NCBI GenBank assembly: GCA_016714445.1
Contig: JADJNF010000009.1
Location: 248,001 to 312,000, forward strand
Direction of reading: 5' to 3'
Source: Saprospiraceae bacterium
GTDB lineage: Bacteria; Bacteroidota; Bacteroidia; Chitinophagales; Saprospiraceae
DNA length: 64,000 nucleotides
Shown here: piece by piece, positions 25,854-34,383 of the stretch
How positions within the stretch are numbered: the stretch's first letter is position 1
Layout: every line of letters begins with the position of its first letter
The notes under the pieces: model-generated
What the model saw: only the letters and a program-made list of their open reading frames with translations
What the model was told of the DNA's origin: nothing
Databases searched by the model: none
Program-made: the position numbers and the translations under genes

Positions 25854-28800
25854 TTATCTTTTAAAAAATTGTGATGGATAATAAGAAAAATTAAATATAG
25901 GGTTACCACCTGTACCTGAAGATGAAATAGGTGTTGTACCTGTACGAGCCGAATGTGTTTTTACAAATGATGGTTGATTGTATTGCATTATACTACTTCC
26001 ATTAACCGATAACGATGCTGATGGAAATACTCCTGTATAAGCAGAAATGGAAAGATTGCCATTCGATTTATTGTAATCAATATTTAATTTTTGAGCAACA
26101 TCAACTATTTTGAAGCCCATAGCATTCATTCCTAGCTGCTCAATAGGCGATACACTAGCATGTTGTTCAAAACCAATATTCACACCTGTTGATGTAGTTG
26201 TTGCACTCAATGAATTATTTGAACCACCTTCGCCTGGATAATAATCTCGAGCCGTTCCAACAGGGGTTGGACCTACTTTAATTGACTTTGTTGCAGACAA
26301 ACTGGTTAACTCTCCATTACTATTCTCATTGCCTGTTACTGTTACTGTTGAAGTTAATTTGTCTCCTGCTGGTTTATCGCCCATTGGCCCATCCCATAGG
26401 TTTTTATCAATGTAACTATTGAAGTTAAAAGTTAATGTCTTACCAAGATAGGTTTCTCCTGCTTTTGTTGTTGCTTGAGAGTTGGCATTATTATCCCATC
26501 TGATATTACCTGAAGCATCTTTAACAAAATCATCTGGAGACATCCCTGTAGGATCGGTAAATCTAACAGGGTTATTAAAGCCATAACAATAAGGAGAATG
26601 AGCAGGCATATCACTTGCCAAAGGATCGACACCAGTAAATCTCCCCACACAAGCATCATACCATCTAGCCCCATAGTCATACCATCCCAGACTTCCTACC
26701 AGTTCTTTCCCATTATACTTATACTTTTGAGTAGTACCGCTGGTATAAAAACTACCTTCCTGATTTAAGCCAAATGGGTAATAATGGTGTTCAGATATGA
26801 GTGTAGGCCCTGATTTGAAAACTACCCTTACATTGCCTAAGTGGTCTTTGATGTAGTATTGATACTCATAGGTAGTACCTGTGATTCTTTCTATCTTCCC
26901 GCAAAAGCACTTTGGCTGTCGCTCAAAGTGTTTTGACTTCATGGCCGCTCCTCGTTTTACTGCGGGGCGGACATTCCGTTTCACTTCGCCCACGAGCCAT
27001 TTCGTATGGCTCGAACAGGCTCGTTCACCAGCTTCATGGTAGATCATTTTTATTCCGGTACCTTCATATTCCACATCTCCAAAGTATGTTGTCGTCACAC
27101 CACTTACGGTACTCTGCCATTTTCTGCCTGCTGCATCATATACATTTGTGATAGTACCACCAGTGCCACTGATGGTGTGGGGGAGATTGAGATGGTTATA
27201 GGTGATAGTGTTATATGGAGTATTGGTTCGGCCTGTCAGGTTGCCATTGGCGTCATAGCTATATGATTGTGACGTGCCTCCTGTTGTGGTAAAACCAAAA
27301 CTCATGATCGAAGCATCACTTACAGATGTCAGTCGCTGAGCACCTGTGGAAGGATAGTTATAAGTAAGCGTATCTATCTGTCCAAAACTGGAAGTACCGC
27401 TTTTCCCATATCGGCCAAGTTTCAGGATATCTCCATTAAGATTGTAGGTCAGATTTTCGTTATACCGGTTGACATTGGTAGTGCCCGTGATTTCTCCATA
27501 CTTAGAGCTGGTCATGCGGTTGAGTCCGTCATAGGTAAAGCCATATAAAGACTTGTTTCGGCTGGTTCCATTGACGACACAACTACTGCCGGTACGCCAC
27601 TCCATGGATGATATATTACCGTTTCGGTGGGCAGTTGCAGAAATATTTGAATTGGCTATCTCATATTTGAGTTTCATACGAAATAAATCAGTGTTGCATA
27701 CATCAACATCGTTGATGTCAGTCAGCCAACCACGTATATTATACTTATAATCTATGGTTTGTATCCCTGTACCCATTGTTTTGGTTTTCAATTGGTCTGA
27801 TTCTGTGTATGTATGTGTAGTAACAAGATTTTCAGTGCCATTGTTTATTCGATGATACTTTGTGTACATCCTGCCAGCATGGTCATATGTCATCCTGTCT
27901 GTGGTAAATAGTGTGCTCGATATGCCACTTATGGTAGCTTTGTGTTCTCTTGATCTGTTGAGTTCCCACCCTGCAAAATGATAAGATATCCATTCAAAAT
28001 CTGTATTATTGTAAGTATGTTCTGTTCTGATATGCAAAGCTCGTCCAAATTTATCGAAAAAGGTTGAGGTTTTGCTAAATAAAGATGGCGCTGAACCATT
28101 TGAATTTAGAATCCCGGTCTTAGTTTGGGTCATTTTACCTCGTACAAATAAATGATTGGCTGTAGCCGGATGATTTGTACTAAATGTTGAAGGATAATTG
28201 GTCGATCCCACTGTAGGAAGTGTCTGGTAGGCCATGTCATCTACATGTGATGCATCATTATTAAAATCAAAATCATCATAATAGTTGATTATATATGGTT
28301 CTGTAAGCGAAGTGGGAAATGACTGTGTTTTGGTGTAAAAATGATCACCTGATGTAGTATTTGGACTTTCATATAGTGTTTCACTGCCGGTCGGGCTGGA
28401 TGTACCTGTATATTTTCCTGTCTGTATAATTCGGCCTTGTATATCGTACTTGGTGTAGGTTTTAAAACCATTGGGATCTTGTTCCAGTATCACTCTGTCC
28501 AGTCTGTCGTAGGTATATACATAAGGGTTGTCTGTGCCGGGTACCCTTTTTGTACTCAGTCGATATTCCACATCATAAGTGTATACAAATGAGTGCCTCA
28601 AGACTGATGCAGTGCTATGTAAATTTGTCGGCGTGCTATGCAATAATACAGCTCCTTCCGGTTGAATGATCTGAACGACTTTTCCTGCGGTATTATAGAT
28701 ATAATAGGTTTTAGATCCGCCCATGTCCTGCATAATTAATCTACCCAATTTATCTGTGTAGCTTATTACTGTTTTATTATCTTCATCTTCATTGATGGTT

Positions 28801-29477
28801 TTAAATAAAGTATTGGCAGGATAGTATGAGTTGGCCGTTTTTGGATTTCGGACTTCATTGGCATTGGCAAAATAAAATGTTTCTGATGGATATGAATTAA
28901 AATTTTGTCCAGGGTGTTTTGTACCTGTTTGCCGCTCAAGAGGTGAGGGTTCCAGTATTTTTTCAGTATAAGCATATGTACCATCACCTGAATTAAATGT
29001 ATTCCAAAAAGCAACCTGTTCTGTTGGTGCGTTTGACCTGAAAACCTGATCATAGGTAGTGGCCGCATTTGCCCCTGTGTACGGTAGAAAATCCTTTACT
29101 TCCCTACCAAAATCATCATAAGCAACATGTTTATACCAATCCTTAGATGTGGGCGAAAAGTCAAGTTTTACCGATTGTGATGCCCTGCCTAATCCGTCAA
29201 AATAGTTGAAAGTACGAATTACATTACTCCCCGTCAGGGCTGTAACACCAGCAACTGTTGTTTGACCTGACTGCAATACTTCACGTTCAACAATAGTATT
29301 TTTTGAAAATGAAATTGTATTATATTGATATTCATTTGTTTTTATGAGATGATCATCATGATTGTATATCCCTGTGAGACGATATAAATTATCATATTCA
29401 AATCTGGACAATCTTCCTGATTCGTCTCCCACAGCCGTTAATACATTTGTTTGATAGTCATAACTGAAGGTCTGCAA
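25854..29477 (-). CDS. RHS-repeat polymorphic toxin, long but 5'-truncated
   Basis: A 1207-residue YD-repeat protein. YD repeats fill residues 1-880 (FDYDNLYRLTG-like and YDRLDRVILEQD-like units, then RGWLTDIN and YDGLNRMTSSKYGE). A 43-residue inserted element (about 816-859) is followed by the conserved core IKDHLGNVRVVF, YNGKELVGSLGWYDYGARWY and FNNPVRFTDPTGM. The variable tip starts at about residue 976 (DDFVKDASGNIRWD, NANSQATTKAGETYLG), has no recognised toxin motif, and ends in a Ser/Thr-rich stretch. The frame is open back to 29552 (YQDVVLIDELRLYPIDAL) without any ATG, and the TTG at 29477 is not a credible start. The signal peptide and N-terminal shell are missing, so it may no longer be secreted. 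Confidence 0.85.
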   Translation of the reverse strand: MQTFSYDYQTNVLTAVGDESGRLSRFEYDNLYRLTGIYNHDDHLIKTNEYQYNTISFSKNTIVEREVLQSGQTTVAGVTALTGSNVIRTFNYFDGLGRASQSVKLDFSPTSKDWYKHVAYDDFGREVKDFLPYTGANAATTYDQVFRSNAPTEQVAFWNTFNSGDGTYAYTEKILEPSPLERQTGTKHPGQNFNSYPSETFYFANANEVRNPKTANSYYPANTLFKTINEDEDNKTVISYTDKLGRLIMQDMGGSKTYYIYNTAGKVVQIIQPEGAVLLHSTPTNLHSTASVLRHSFVYTYDVEYRLSTKRVPGTDNPYVYTYDRLDRVILEQDPNGFKTYTKYDIQGRIIQTGKYTGTSSPTGSETLYESPNTTSGDHFYTKTQSFPTSLTEPYIINYYDDFDFNNDASHVDDMAYQTLPTVGSTNYPSTFSTNHPATANHLFVRGKMTQTKTGILNSNGSAPSLFSKTSTFFDKFGRALHIRTEHTYNNTDFEWISYHFAGWELNRSREHKATISGISSTLFTTDRMTYDHAGRMYTKYHRINNGTENLVTTHTYTESDQLKTKTMGTGIQTIDYKYNIRGWLTDINDVDVCNTDLFRMKLKYEIANSNISATAHRNGNISSMEWRTGSSCVVNGTSRNKSLYGFTYDGLNRMTSSKYGEITGTTNVNRYNENLTYNLNGDILKLGRYGKSGTSSFGQIDTLTYNYPSTGAQRLTSVSDASIMSFGFTTTGGTSQSYSYDANGNLTGRTNTPYNTITYNHLNLPHTISGTGGTITNVYDAAGRKWQSTVSGVTTTYFGDVEYEGTGIKMIYHEAGERACSSHTKWLVGEVKRNVRPAVKRGAAMKSKHFERQPKCFCGKIERITGTTYEYQYYIKDHLGNVRVVFKSGPTLISEHHYYPFGLNQEGSFYTSGTTQKYKYNGKELVGSLGWYDYGARWYDACVGRFTGVDPLASDMPAHSPYCYGFNNPVRFTDPTGMSPDDFVKDASGNIRWDNNANSQATTKAGETYLGKTLTFNFNSYIDKNLWDGPMGDKPAGDKLTSTVTVTGNENSNGELTSLSATKSIKVGPTPVGTARDYYPGEGGSNNSLSATTTSTGVNIGFEQHASVSPIEQLGMNAMGFKIVDVAQKLNIDYNKSNGNLSISAYTGVFPSASLSVNGSSIMQYNQPSFVKTHSARTGTTPISSSGTGGNPIFNFSYYPSQFFKR
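26902..27030. repeat. 129-bp in-frame coding element, copy 6
   Basis: Exactly 129 bp, CAAAAGCACTTTGGC to CGTTCACCA, inserted in frame in the long RHS gene between IYHEA and KIERITGTTYEY. It encodes the 43-residue GERACSSHTKWLVGE to RQPKCFCG unit. The RHS frame is open on both sides. Confidence 0.9.
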
Positions 29478-29697
29478 TAAAGCATCTATAGGGTATAACC
29501 TCAGCTCGTCGATGAGTACAACATCCTGATATGGCTCTAAGTTGAACTTGTCCTAAATTACCTGTTCCTGCCGTAAAATTAATAATATATTCAAAGATCT
29601 TACGCCCAAATTTTTTAAGTGTCTGCGGTCTATTTTTTCAATATCAAAAAGACTTTCAGTCAGATATAATTTCTGAAAATGTCTCATAGCTTCATCA
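29478..29697 (-). pseudogene. Remnant of the upstream part of the RHS gene
   Basis: In the frame of the RHS gene the sequence reads back to a TAG at about 29553. In another frame, FEYIINFTAGTGNLGQVQ leads into LEPYQDVVLIDEL if one base is skipped near 29538. So an RHS N-terminal region was present and has been cut off near 29600. It is not an independent gene. Confidence 0.5.
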
Positions 29698-30972
29698 TTA
29701 CTTCGTAAACCCAAAAAACAAACCAAATGTGCGCTCAGGTACTCTAAATTTATTACTATTTATTTCAGAAAAACTAATATTTACAGGTCTAAGTCCTACT
29801 CTCAAATCCAGATAAAGATGGTCACCTATTTCTCTTTGAATGCCATATAGTATTTCAATACCTAAGAAAAATAAATTAGAATTTTCAGTAGGTGACTGAT
29901 CGTCATATTCTTTGCGAATGCGCTTATGTCGTCCAGCCAAATTTACAGCAAGATAATTGGCCGAAAGTCCATTTCCTACTTTCCCTGCCAATCTTCTTTT
30001 TTCTAGATTGTAATAATATCTAACCTCTCCAAATAAAACGTTTGTAATATTGTGGCTATATCCTTCTGTGACAGTAAAGTGAATGTCGCTATAATTTCTT
30101 CTTTTAAAGAAACTAAAGTCTAATCCTCCCACAATAGATATAGGATTATTGGGCAAAAGTTGTTCGTAAGAAGCATTTAAACCATGGCCTTTGAAGTTTG
30201 TAAATTCTAATATTCTTAAAAAATCAAATTTTATTAAATGTGCCTTACTCTGATGATAATTTACAAAATTGTATTTTTTTCTCTTTGAATGTAGTGAAAT
30301 ACCTAAATCCAACGATGGAATTAAGTATAGCCTTGAGGTAGTACGTATTACATCATAATTATCGGGATTTAATTCACTTGTCTTCAAATTTGCAAAATTC
30401 AATCTGAAATTATAGTACATTACATCAAATATTCTTTGCTGAAAACCGATCGCAAATATCGCACCATGGGTAATCGCAGTTTTACGACCAAAATTTTTAA
30501 GTTTGCCTGTAAATAATAATTTGATGGAATCAATATTAAAATCTTCAGCATTTTGATACTGATCTGCATAATAAATTCCATATCCTACCCCAAGATATAG
30601 TCCTGAGAGATTTGTTTTTTGACTTGACTTACTATATGAAATAGGATAAAAATTAACAAAGCCATGAGCTCCTCCAAAGTTAAAATTAAGGTCTGTCGTA
30701 AAGTCATTTTTATTGAAGTAGGGACTAATAGAAAAAGTATTGATCGAGCCTTTAATGCTAAATTTATGAAATAACCTCTGTTCCACTCCGAGATCAGCTA
30801 AACCTATAAGCCACATTCGTGATATATCTTCTTTATTGAGTTGTAAGGATTCATAATTCTTAAGGAATAAGGGTTCCTGGGTAGGATCGATATCTATATC
30901 CAAAGTATCCTGACTTTTTAAATTTATTTGTATCATTAATTGTATTACTAGAGCTAATAATTGTATTCTCAT
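29698..30972 (-). CDS. Exported outer-membrane beta-barrel-type protein
   Basis: A 424-residue protein with a signal peptide (residues 1-20, ending LKSQ) and alternating beta strands rich in aromatic and Gly residues (FSISPYFNKNDFTTDLNFNFGG, GLYLGVGYGIYYAD, a C-terminal TFGLFFGFTK). The terminal aromatic strand fits an outer-membrane barrel. No named family recognised. It is the fourth and last gene of a run starting with an ECF sigma factor (start 32921), spaced 11 bases from its upstream neighbour. It may be the envelope output controlled by the sigma factor. Confidence 0.7.
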   Translation of the reverse strand: MRIQLLALVIQLMIQINLKSQDTLDIDIDPTQEPLFLKNYESLQLNKEDISRMWLIGLADLGVEQRLFHKFSIKGSINTFSISPYFNKNDFTTDLNFNFGGAHGFVNFYPISYSKSSQKTNLSGLYLGVGYGIYYADQYQNAEDFNIDSIKLLFTGKLKNFGRKTAITHGAIFAIGFQQRIFDVMYYNFRLNFANLKTSELNPDNYDVIRTTSRLYLIPSLDLGISLHSKRKKYNFVNYHQSKAHLIKFDFLRILEFTNFKGHGLNASYEQLLPNNPISIVGGLDFSFFKRRNYSDIHFTVTEGYSHNITNVLFGEVRYYYNLEKRRLAGKVGNGLSANYLAVNLAGRHKRIRKEYDDQSPTENSNLFFLGIEILYGIQREIGDHLYLDLRVGLRPVNISFSEINSNKFRVPERTFGLFFGFTK

Positions 30973-30983
30973 TGTTTGTTGAT

Positions 30984-31859
30984 TTAATGGTTGTAAATAT
31001 TGATGATACTGGTTTGTGCTGTCAGATTGAAAATACCATTGTCAGAATTATTCCCCAATATATATTGCAATTTTGATTGTTGCTTTTTCATGAAATCCGG
31101 CAAATTTATATTGGTTTGAATAATGTTAAATTTTATATCAGGCAACGTGGATGGCGATGTTCGCCAATTAATTTCCGACCTTAATATCTGCCATTGAAAA
31201 ATGTAATTGTTTTTTTGATTGGATAAATGTATTTTTGAATCTGTGGCATCAAGCTCACATTTTCCCATGATATTATTAAGTTTTAATACGATATTGACTA
31301 TGGTAAAATTACCATTGAAGCTACTATTATTGATATTACATTCTCCTAGTGTTTGGATAAAATCGCCTAGCAATTCACAATTATTTACGGTTATTTTACT
31401 CAATTTTGTTTGGAAGTTTATCTTACTTTTAATATTGATTAGTACTAAACTGCCAATATTCAGATGAATAGTTACTCCTTCCACTTTTGGCATAAATATC
31501 TCGAGATAAGTTACATGTTTACATTGGGGTTTCTCTTTTATTCCCTTGGGTAAAACGACCGAATTAGATATTCTAATTTCATCATTAAGCTTTCCGATAA
31601 GGCATTTTGACCATTCTATTTCTTTTTCTACTTTGTTCTTATCTGACTTATGTTTAACTTCTCTTTTTATATTGACCTGGATATATTCTTTGGACCAGGA
31701 TTGGATGGTGATGTGAGCATGTTGTACATTTATATCCAGATCATCCTTGCCACTGAGTAAGAATTTATGGCTCTCAGTACGAGTGGCTGTATATCCTTGG
31801 TGTTGACCTTGGATGGTGCTGACTAACGTCATGATTACCATTGTTATTAAAGACTTCAT
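30984..31859 (-). CDS. Exported DUF4097-like beta-helix (putative adhesin) protein
   Basis: A 291-residue protein with a signal peptide (cleavage near IQGQ, residues 18-19) and a repetitive short-strand pattern (DDLDINVQHAHITIQSW, LNIGSLVLINIKSK, TKLSKITVNNCELLGDF). This resembles the right-handed beta-helix of DUF4097/DUF2807-type putative adhesins, which often follow anti-sigma genes in Bacteroidota. The start ATG is 2 bases after the stop of the preceding membrane protein gene. Likely periplasmic or outer-membrane attached. Function unknown. Confidence 0.68.
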   Translation of the reverse strand: MKSLITMVIMTLVSTIQGQHQGYTATRTESHKFLLSGKDDLDINVQHAHITIQSWSKEYIQVNIKREVKHKSDKNKVEKEIEWSKCLIGKLNDEIRISNSVVLPKGIKEKPQCKHVTYLEIFMPKVEGVTIHLNIGSLVLINIKSKINFQTKLSKITVNNCELLGDFIQTLGECNINNSSFNGNFTIVNIVLKLNNIMGKCELDATDSKIHLSNQKNNYIFQWQILRSEINWRTSPSTLPDIKFNIIQTNINLPDFMKKQQSKLQYILGNNSDNGIFNLTAQTSIINIYNH

Positions 31860-31861
31860 AT

Positions 31862-32395
31862 CTAAATATTATTGATAATTTCTGAAACCATTTCAGTTTG
31901 GTTGATGCGTAAATAAGTGAGTTGTCTCATTAAAAAATCCGTTTCTCCTAATTCTTCAATGGCTTCTAAGGTCATTTGGTAAGACTTGTGATTTTCGTTC
32001 CATCTTTGTGCAATATCGGTTTTATACAGATCTTCGCAAATAATCAAATATTCAAGACAAAAATTTTCAAATGTTTTATTCATAATATCGTCTTGCTTTT
32101 GATCTATAACATAATTTCCTATGGGAGCTTCGTTTATATTTTGTTCCGATGTGCTATTTTTAAGTGTTTGGAAATATACCAAAGCCAAAATCCCTACACC
32201 TAAAAATATTAACAATATGATTCCTTTGAAAATCATTTTATGCTTGTATCCGCTTTCAAAAATATAAGGTTTACTGGTAGTATATCTTGGTAAATTTTGA
32301 AATTGTATTTTCCAAAATAAATCATTGTCCACAGGAGCCTGATATTCAGGTAACTTATTAAAAGTATCTTTCCAATTTTTATTATCCTTATCCAT
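31862..32395 (-). CDS. Single-pass membrane protein, probable anti-sigma partner
   Basis: A 177-residue protein with a basic and acidic cytoplasmic N-terminus (about 1-53, with KDTFNKLPEYQAPVDNDLFWKI), one membrane helix (about 54-76, IFKGIILLIFLGVGILALV) and a periplasmic C-terminal helical domain. It starts inside the sigma factor gene (8-base overlap), the usual position for an anti-sigma factor. It has no recognisable zinc-finger anti-sigma motif, so the role rests on topology and context. Confidence 0.68.
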   Translation of the reverse strand: MDKDNKNWKDTFNKLPEYQAPVDNDLFWKIQFQNLPRYTTSKPYIFESGYKHKMIFKGIILLIFLGVGILALVYFQTLKNSTSEQNINEAPIGNYVIDQKQDDIMNKTFENFCLEYLIICEDLYKTDIAQRWNENHKSYQMTLEAIEELGETDFLMRQLTYLRINQTEMVSEIINNI

Positions 32396-32921
32396 TTTTT
32401 AAAATTTCTTTTAACCTTATTTTAGCGTGGTGCAATTGTGATTTTGATGTCCCGATCGCTATGTTTAATTGCTCACTTATCTCTTTATGGCTCATATCTT
32501 CCATAAAATAAAGTGTCAAAATGGTACGAAAACCTGGACTTAATAGCATGAATGCCTTTTCTAATTTTTCTGTTTCAACATCCGGCGCTGATATGGATTC
32601 ATGCGGCAATTTATCAGGAACATTGTCATCCCAAGTTAAAATTTCATTTACTAGGGACTTCAAAGCTCTTAGAGATTTTCTGACTGCAATGACCCTCATC
32701 CAAGAGTATAAAGAAGATTGATGCTTGAATGAGCCAATACTTTTGAATACTTCTATAAATGTATCCTGCAAGACTTGTTCAGCCAATTGATCATCCTTAA
32801 CGATTCTTTTTGCCAAAGTGTAAATGCTATCTTTATATCGTTCATATAGACGATTTTGTGAAGTCCTATCCTGAGCTTTCACCATTTTTATGATTTCATC
32901 TACTTGTTCGTCCGGATTCAT
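32388..32921 (-). CDS. ECF RNA polymerase sigma-70 factor
   Basis: A 177-residue ECF sigma factor. Region 2 spans about residues 20-85 (RLYERYKDSIYTLAKRI, QDTFIEVFKSIGSF) and region 4 about 115-170 (LSPGFRTILTLYFMEDMSHKE, then IGTSKSQLHHAKIRLKEIL, the recognition helix). It starts the operon with the membrane partner, the beta-helix protein and the barrel protein. Such factors usually answer envelope stress or surface signals through the partner encoded next to them. I did not find a matching upstream promoter. Confidence 0.92.
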   Translation of the reverse strand: MNPDEQVDEIIKMVKAQDRTSQNRLYERYKDSIYTLAKRIVKDDQLAEQVLQDTFIEVFKSIGSFKHQSSLYSWMRVIAVRKSLRALKSLVNEILTWDDNVPDKLPHESISAPDVETEKLEKAFMLLSPGFRTILTLYFMEDMSHKEISEQLNIAIGTSKSQLHHAKIRLKEILKNG

Positions 32922-33563
32922 TTCATAATCGTTACATTGTTATAGTGTCTTTTTGTGATAGAAATGGTTGTATAACTTATCTGCTTTTATCCATTATTTA
33001 TTTGTCCATCATGATAAAGGTAATTTTTTTATGGTAGTTGTTAACTTTTTTAAGTAAAAAAAATGATTACAAATAGCCTTGAATTGTAACAGCCCATTAC
33101 AAATTTCGATTTATTATATTATACATCAAAAAATTTAATTCGATGACTGCAAATGCCCCTATTCTGCGGGCTGTCTTGTGTGGCTGGATTGCTTCGTCTA
33201 TGTCATGTTTTTTTGATGACTACACTATTAATAAAGCTTGGTGTAATATGTAAACAGGTAATCAAGAATATCATAAATCAACCCTACCCTTTCATTCTTT
33301 GCCGATGGCCGATTGGGTGGACATTATTCAATGAAACCATGATAGATTGGTAAGTTTAATATTGGTTGAATTAATGGATTTTATTGTCATTAGTTTATGC
33401 CTATACTGACCACATTTTGTTTTTCAAATAATTGTGTCGACGTAGTATTCAAAATCCATACATTGGCAAATGAAATTTTTTATACACCAGTCAATTTTTT
33501 TTCCAAATCAAAAATTGAAAACACCCTGTCATAAACACAGCCCGGCCAATGATAAACCCCTGT
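32922..33563. other. Intergenic, no gene seen
   Basis: The region upstream of the sigma factor gene is AT-rich. An open frame at 33153-33353 has Cys- and Trp-rich, unlikely composition and no similarity I recognise, so I do not call it. The region probably contains the promoter of the sigma operon, but no consensus was clear. Confidence 0.4.
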
Positions 33564-33935
33564 CTATTCTCTAATCTGAATCTGTTCAGGTTCCGTCAAT
33601 ACCATCTGGGATTTGCCTTTATAGTCCGTAATCTTTCCATTGATACAGATGGTTTTGTTTTTCAATAAGGCCAATAGATTGTAGGGAAATCTAAGCTGAT
33701 CCGCAGGGTAAATCACGGCAGTGAAAAGTTGGTCCGGATATTTGCCCCCAAAGTTGATGTAGATCATTTTATTTTCTCCTGTGGGTCTATAGATTTCTGC
33801 GACCAAATCACAAAAAGTGACCAACTTGTCCCGGTACTGATCGGCAGTATGTATGGTTACTTTGGTAGTGTCCTGCCCATTTGCCGCAAGAAAAAAAGAG
33901 CTGATGAAGAATACGATAAAAAAATGTTTTGACAT
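33564..33935 (-). CDS. Exported OB-fold-like small protein
   Basis: A 123-residue protein with a signal peptide (SKHFFIVFFISSFFLAANGQ, cleavage after NGQ) and a short beta-barrel-like body ending in CINGKITDYKGKSQMVLTEPEQI. That ending is the pattern of OB-fold nucleic-acid or ligand-binding proteins (GKIxxYKGKxQMxLxxPEQI). I chose the ATG at 33935 because the 11 codons upstream do not fit a signal peptide. Isolated gene. Periplasmic location likely; partner unknown. Confidence 0.68.
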   Translation of the reverse strand: MSKHFFIVFFISSFFLAANGQDTTKVTIHTADQYRDKLVTFCDLVAEIYRPTGENKMIYINFGGKYPDQLFTAVIYPADQLRFPYNLLALLKNKTICINGKITDYKGKSQMVLTEPEQIQIRE

Positions 33936-34383
33936 AATATGGATGTTGTTGAAGTTATTTATAAACACTTTATAAAATTAATCGAATTTGTCTGATTTTT
34001 AATACAAAACTATTATTGAGTTTTATAGTCAAAGTCATATAAAAAATGCCGAAATATCAAAAAACTATGCATCTGCACCATCTTATATTTCACTGAAAAA
34101 CTGCATGAATGGTTTGCGATTAAAATAACAAGATCTTTTATATATCACTTCGATATTAAAAGGTCAAAGATAAATTGAAAATTACAGAAAAAAATACGTA
34201 TTTGTACGTAGTCTTCTTCCTATACCACTTTCTTCTACGTACTTTTATTTCGGGTATATTTACGCATACCAAATATAACCAACTCACCGACTTTTACACC
34301 ATCAAAGTGAATGCTGGTACACACTATAAAAACGGGGCGGAATCGAAAAGCCATACGAGTAGATACATCCAAAATATTATAAC
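33936..34383. other. Intergenic, upstream region of the 696-residue gene
   Basis: No gene recognised. An inverted repeat GTACGTAG (34204-34211) and CTACGTAC (34235-34242) is present and could be an operator or hairpin in the leader. An open frame at 34175 overlaps the next gene in another frame and is treated as a shadow. Confidence 0.4.

Noticed and set aside
33153..33353. Plus-strand open frame upstream of the OB-fold gene
   Set aside because: Cys/Trp-rich, no family features and no promoter; probably chance.
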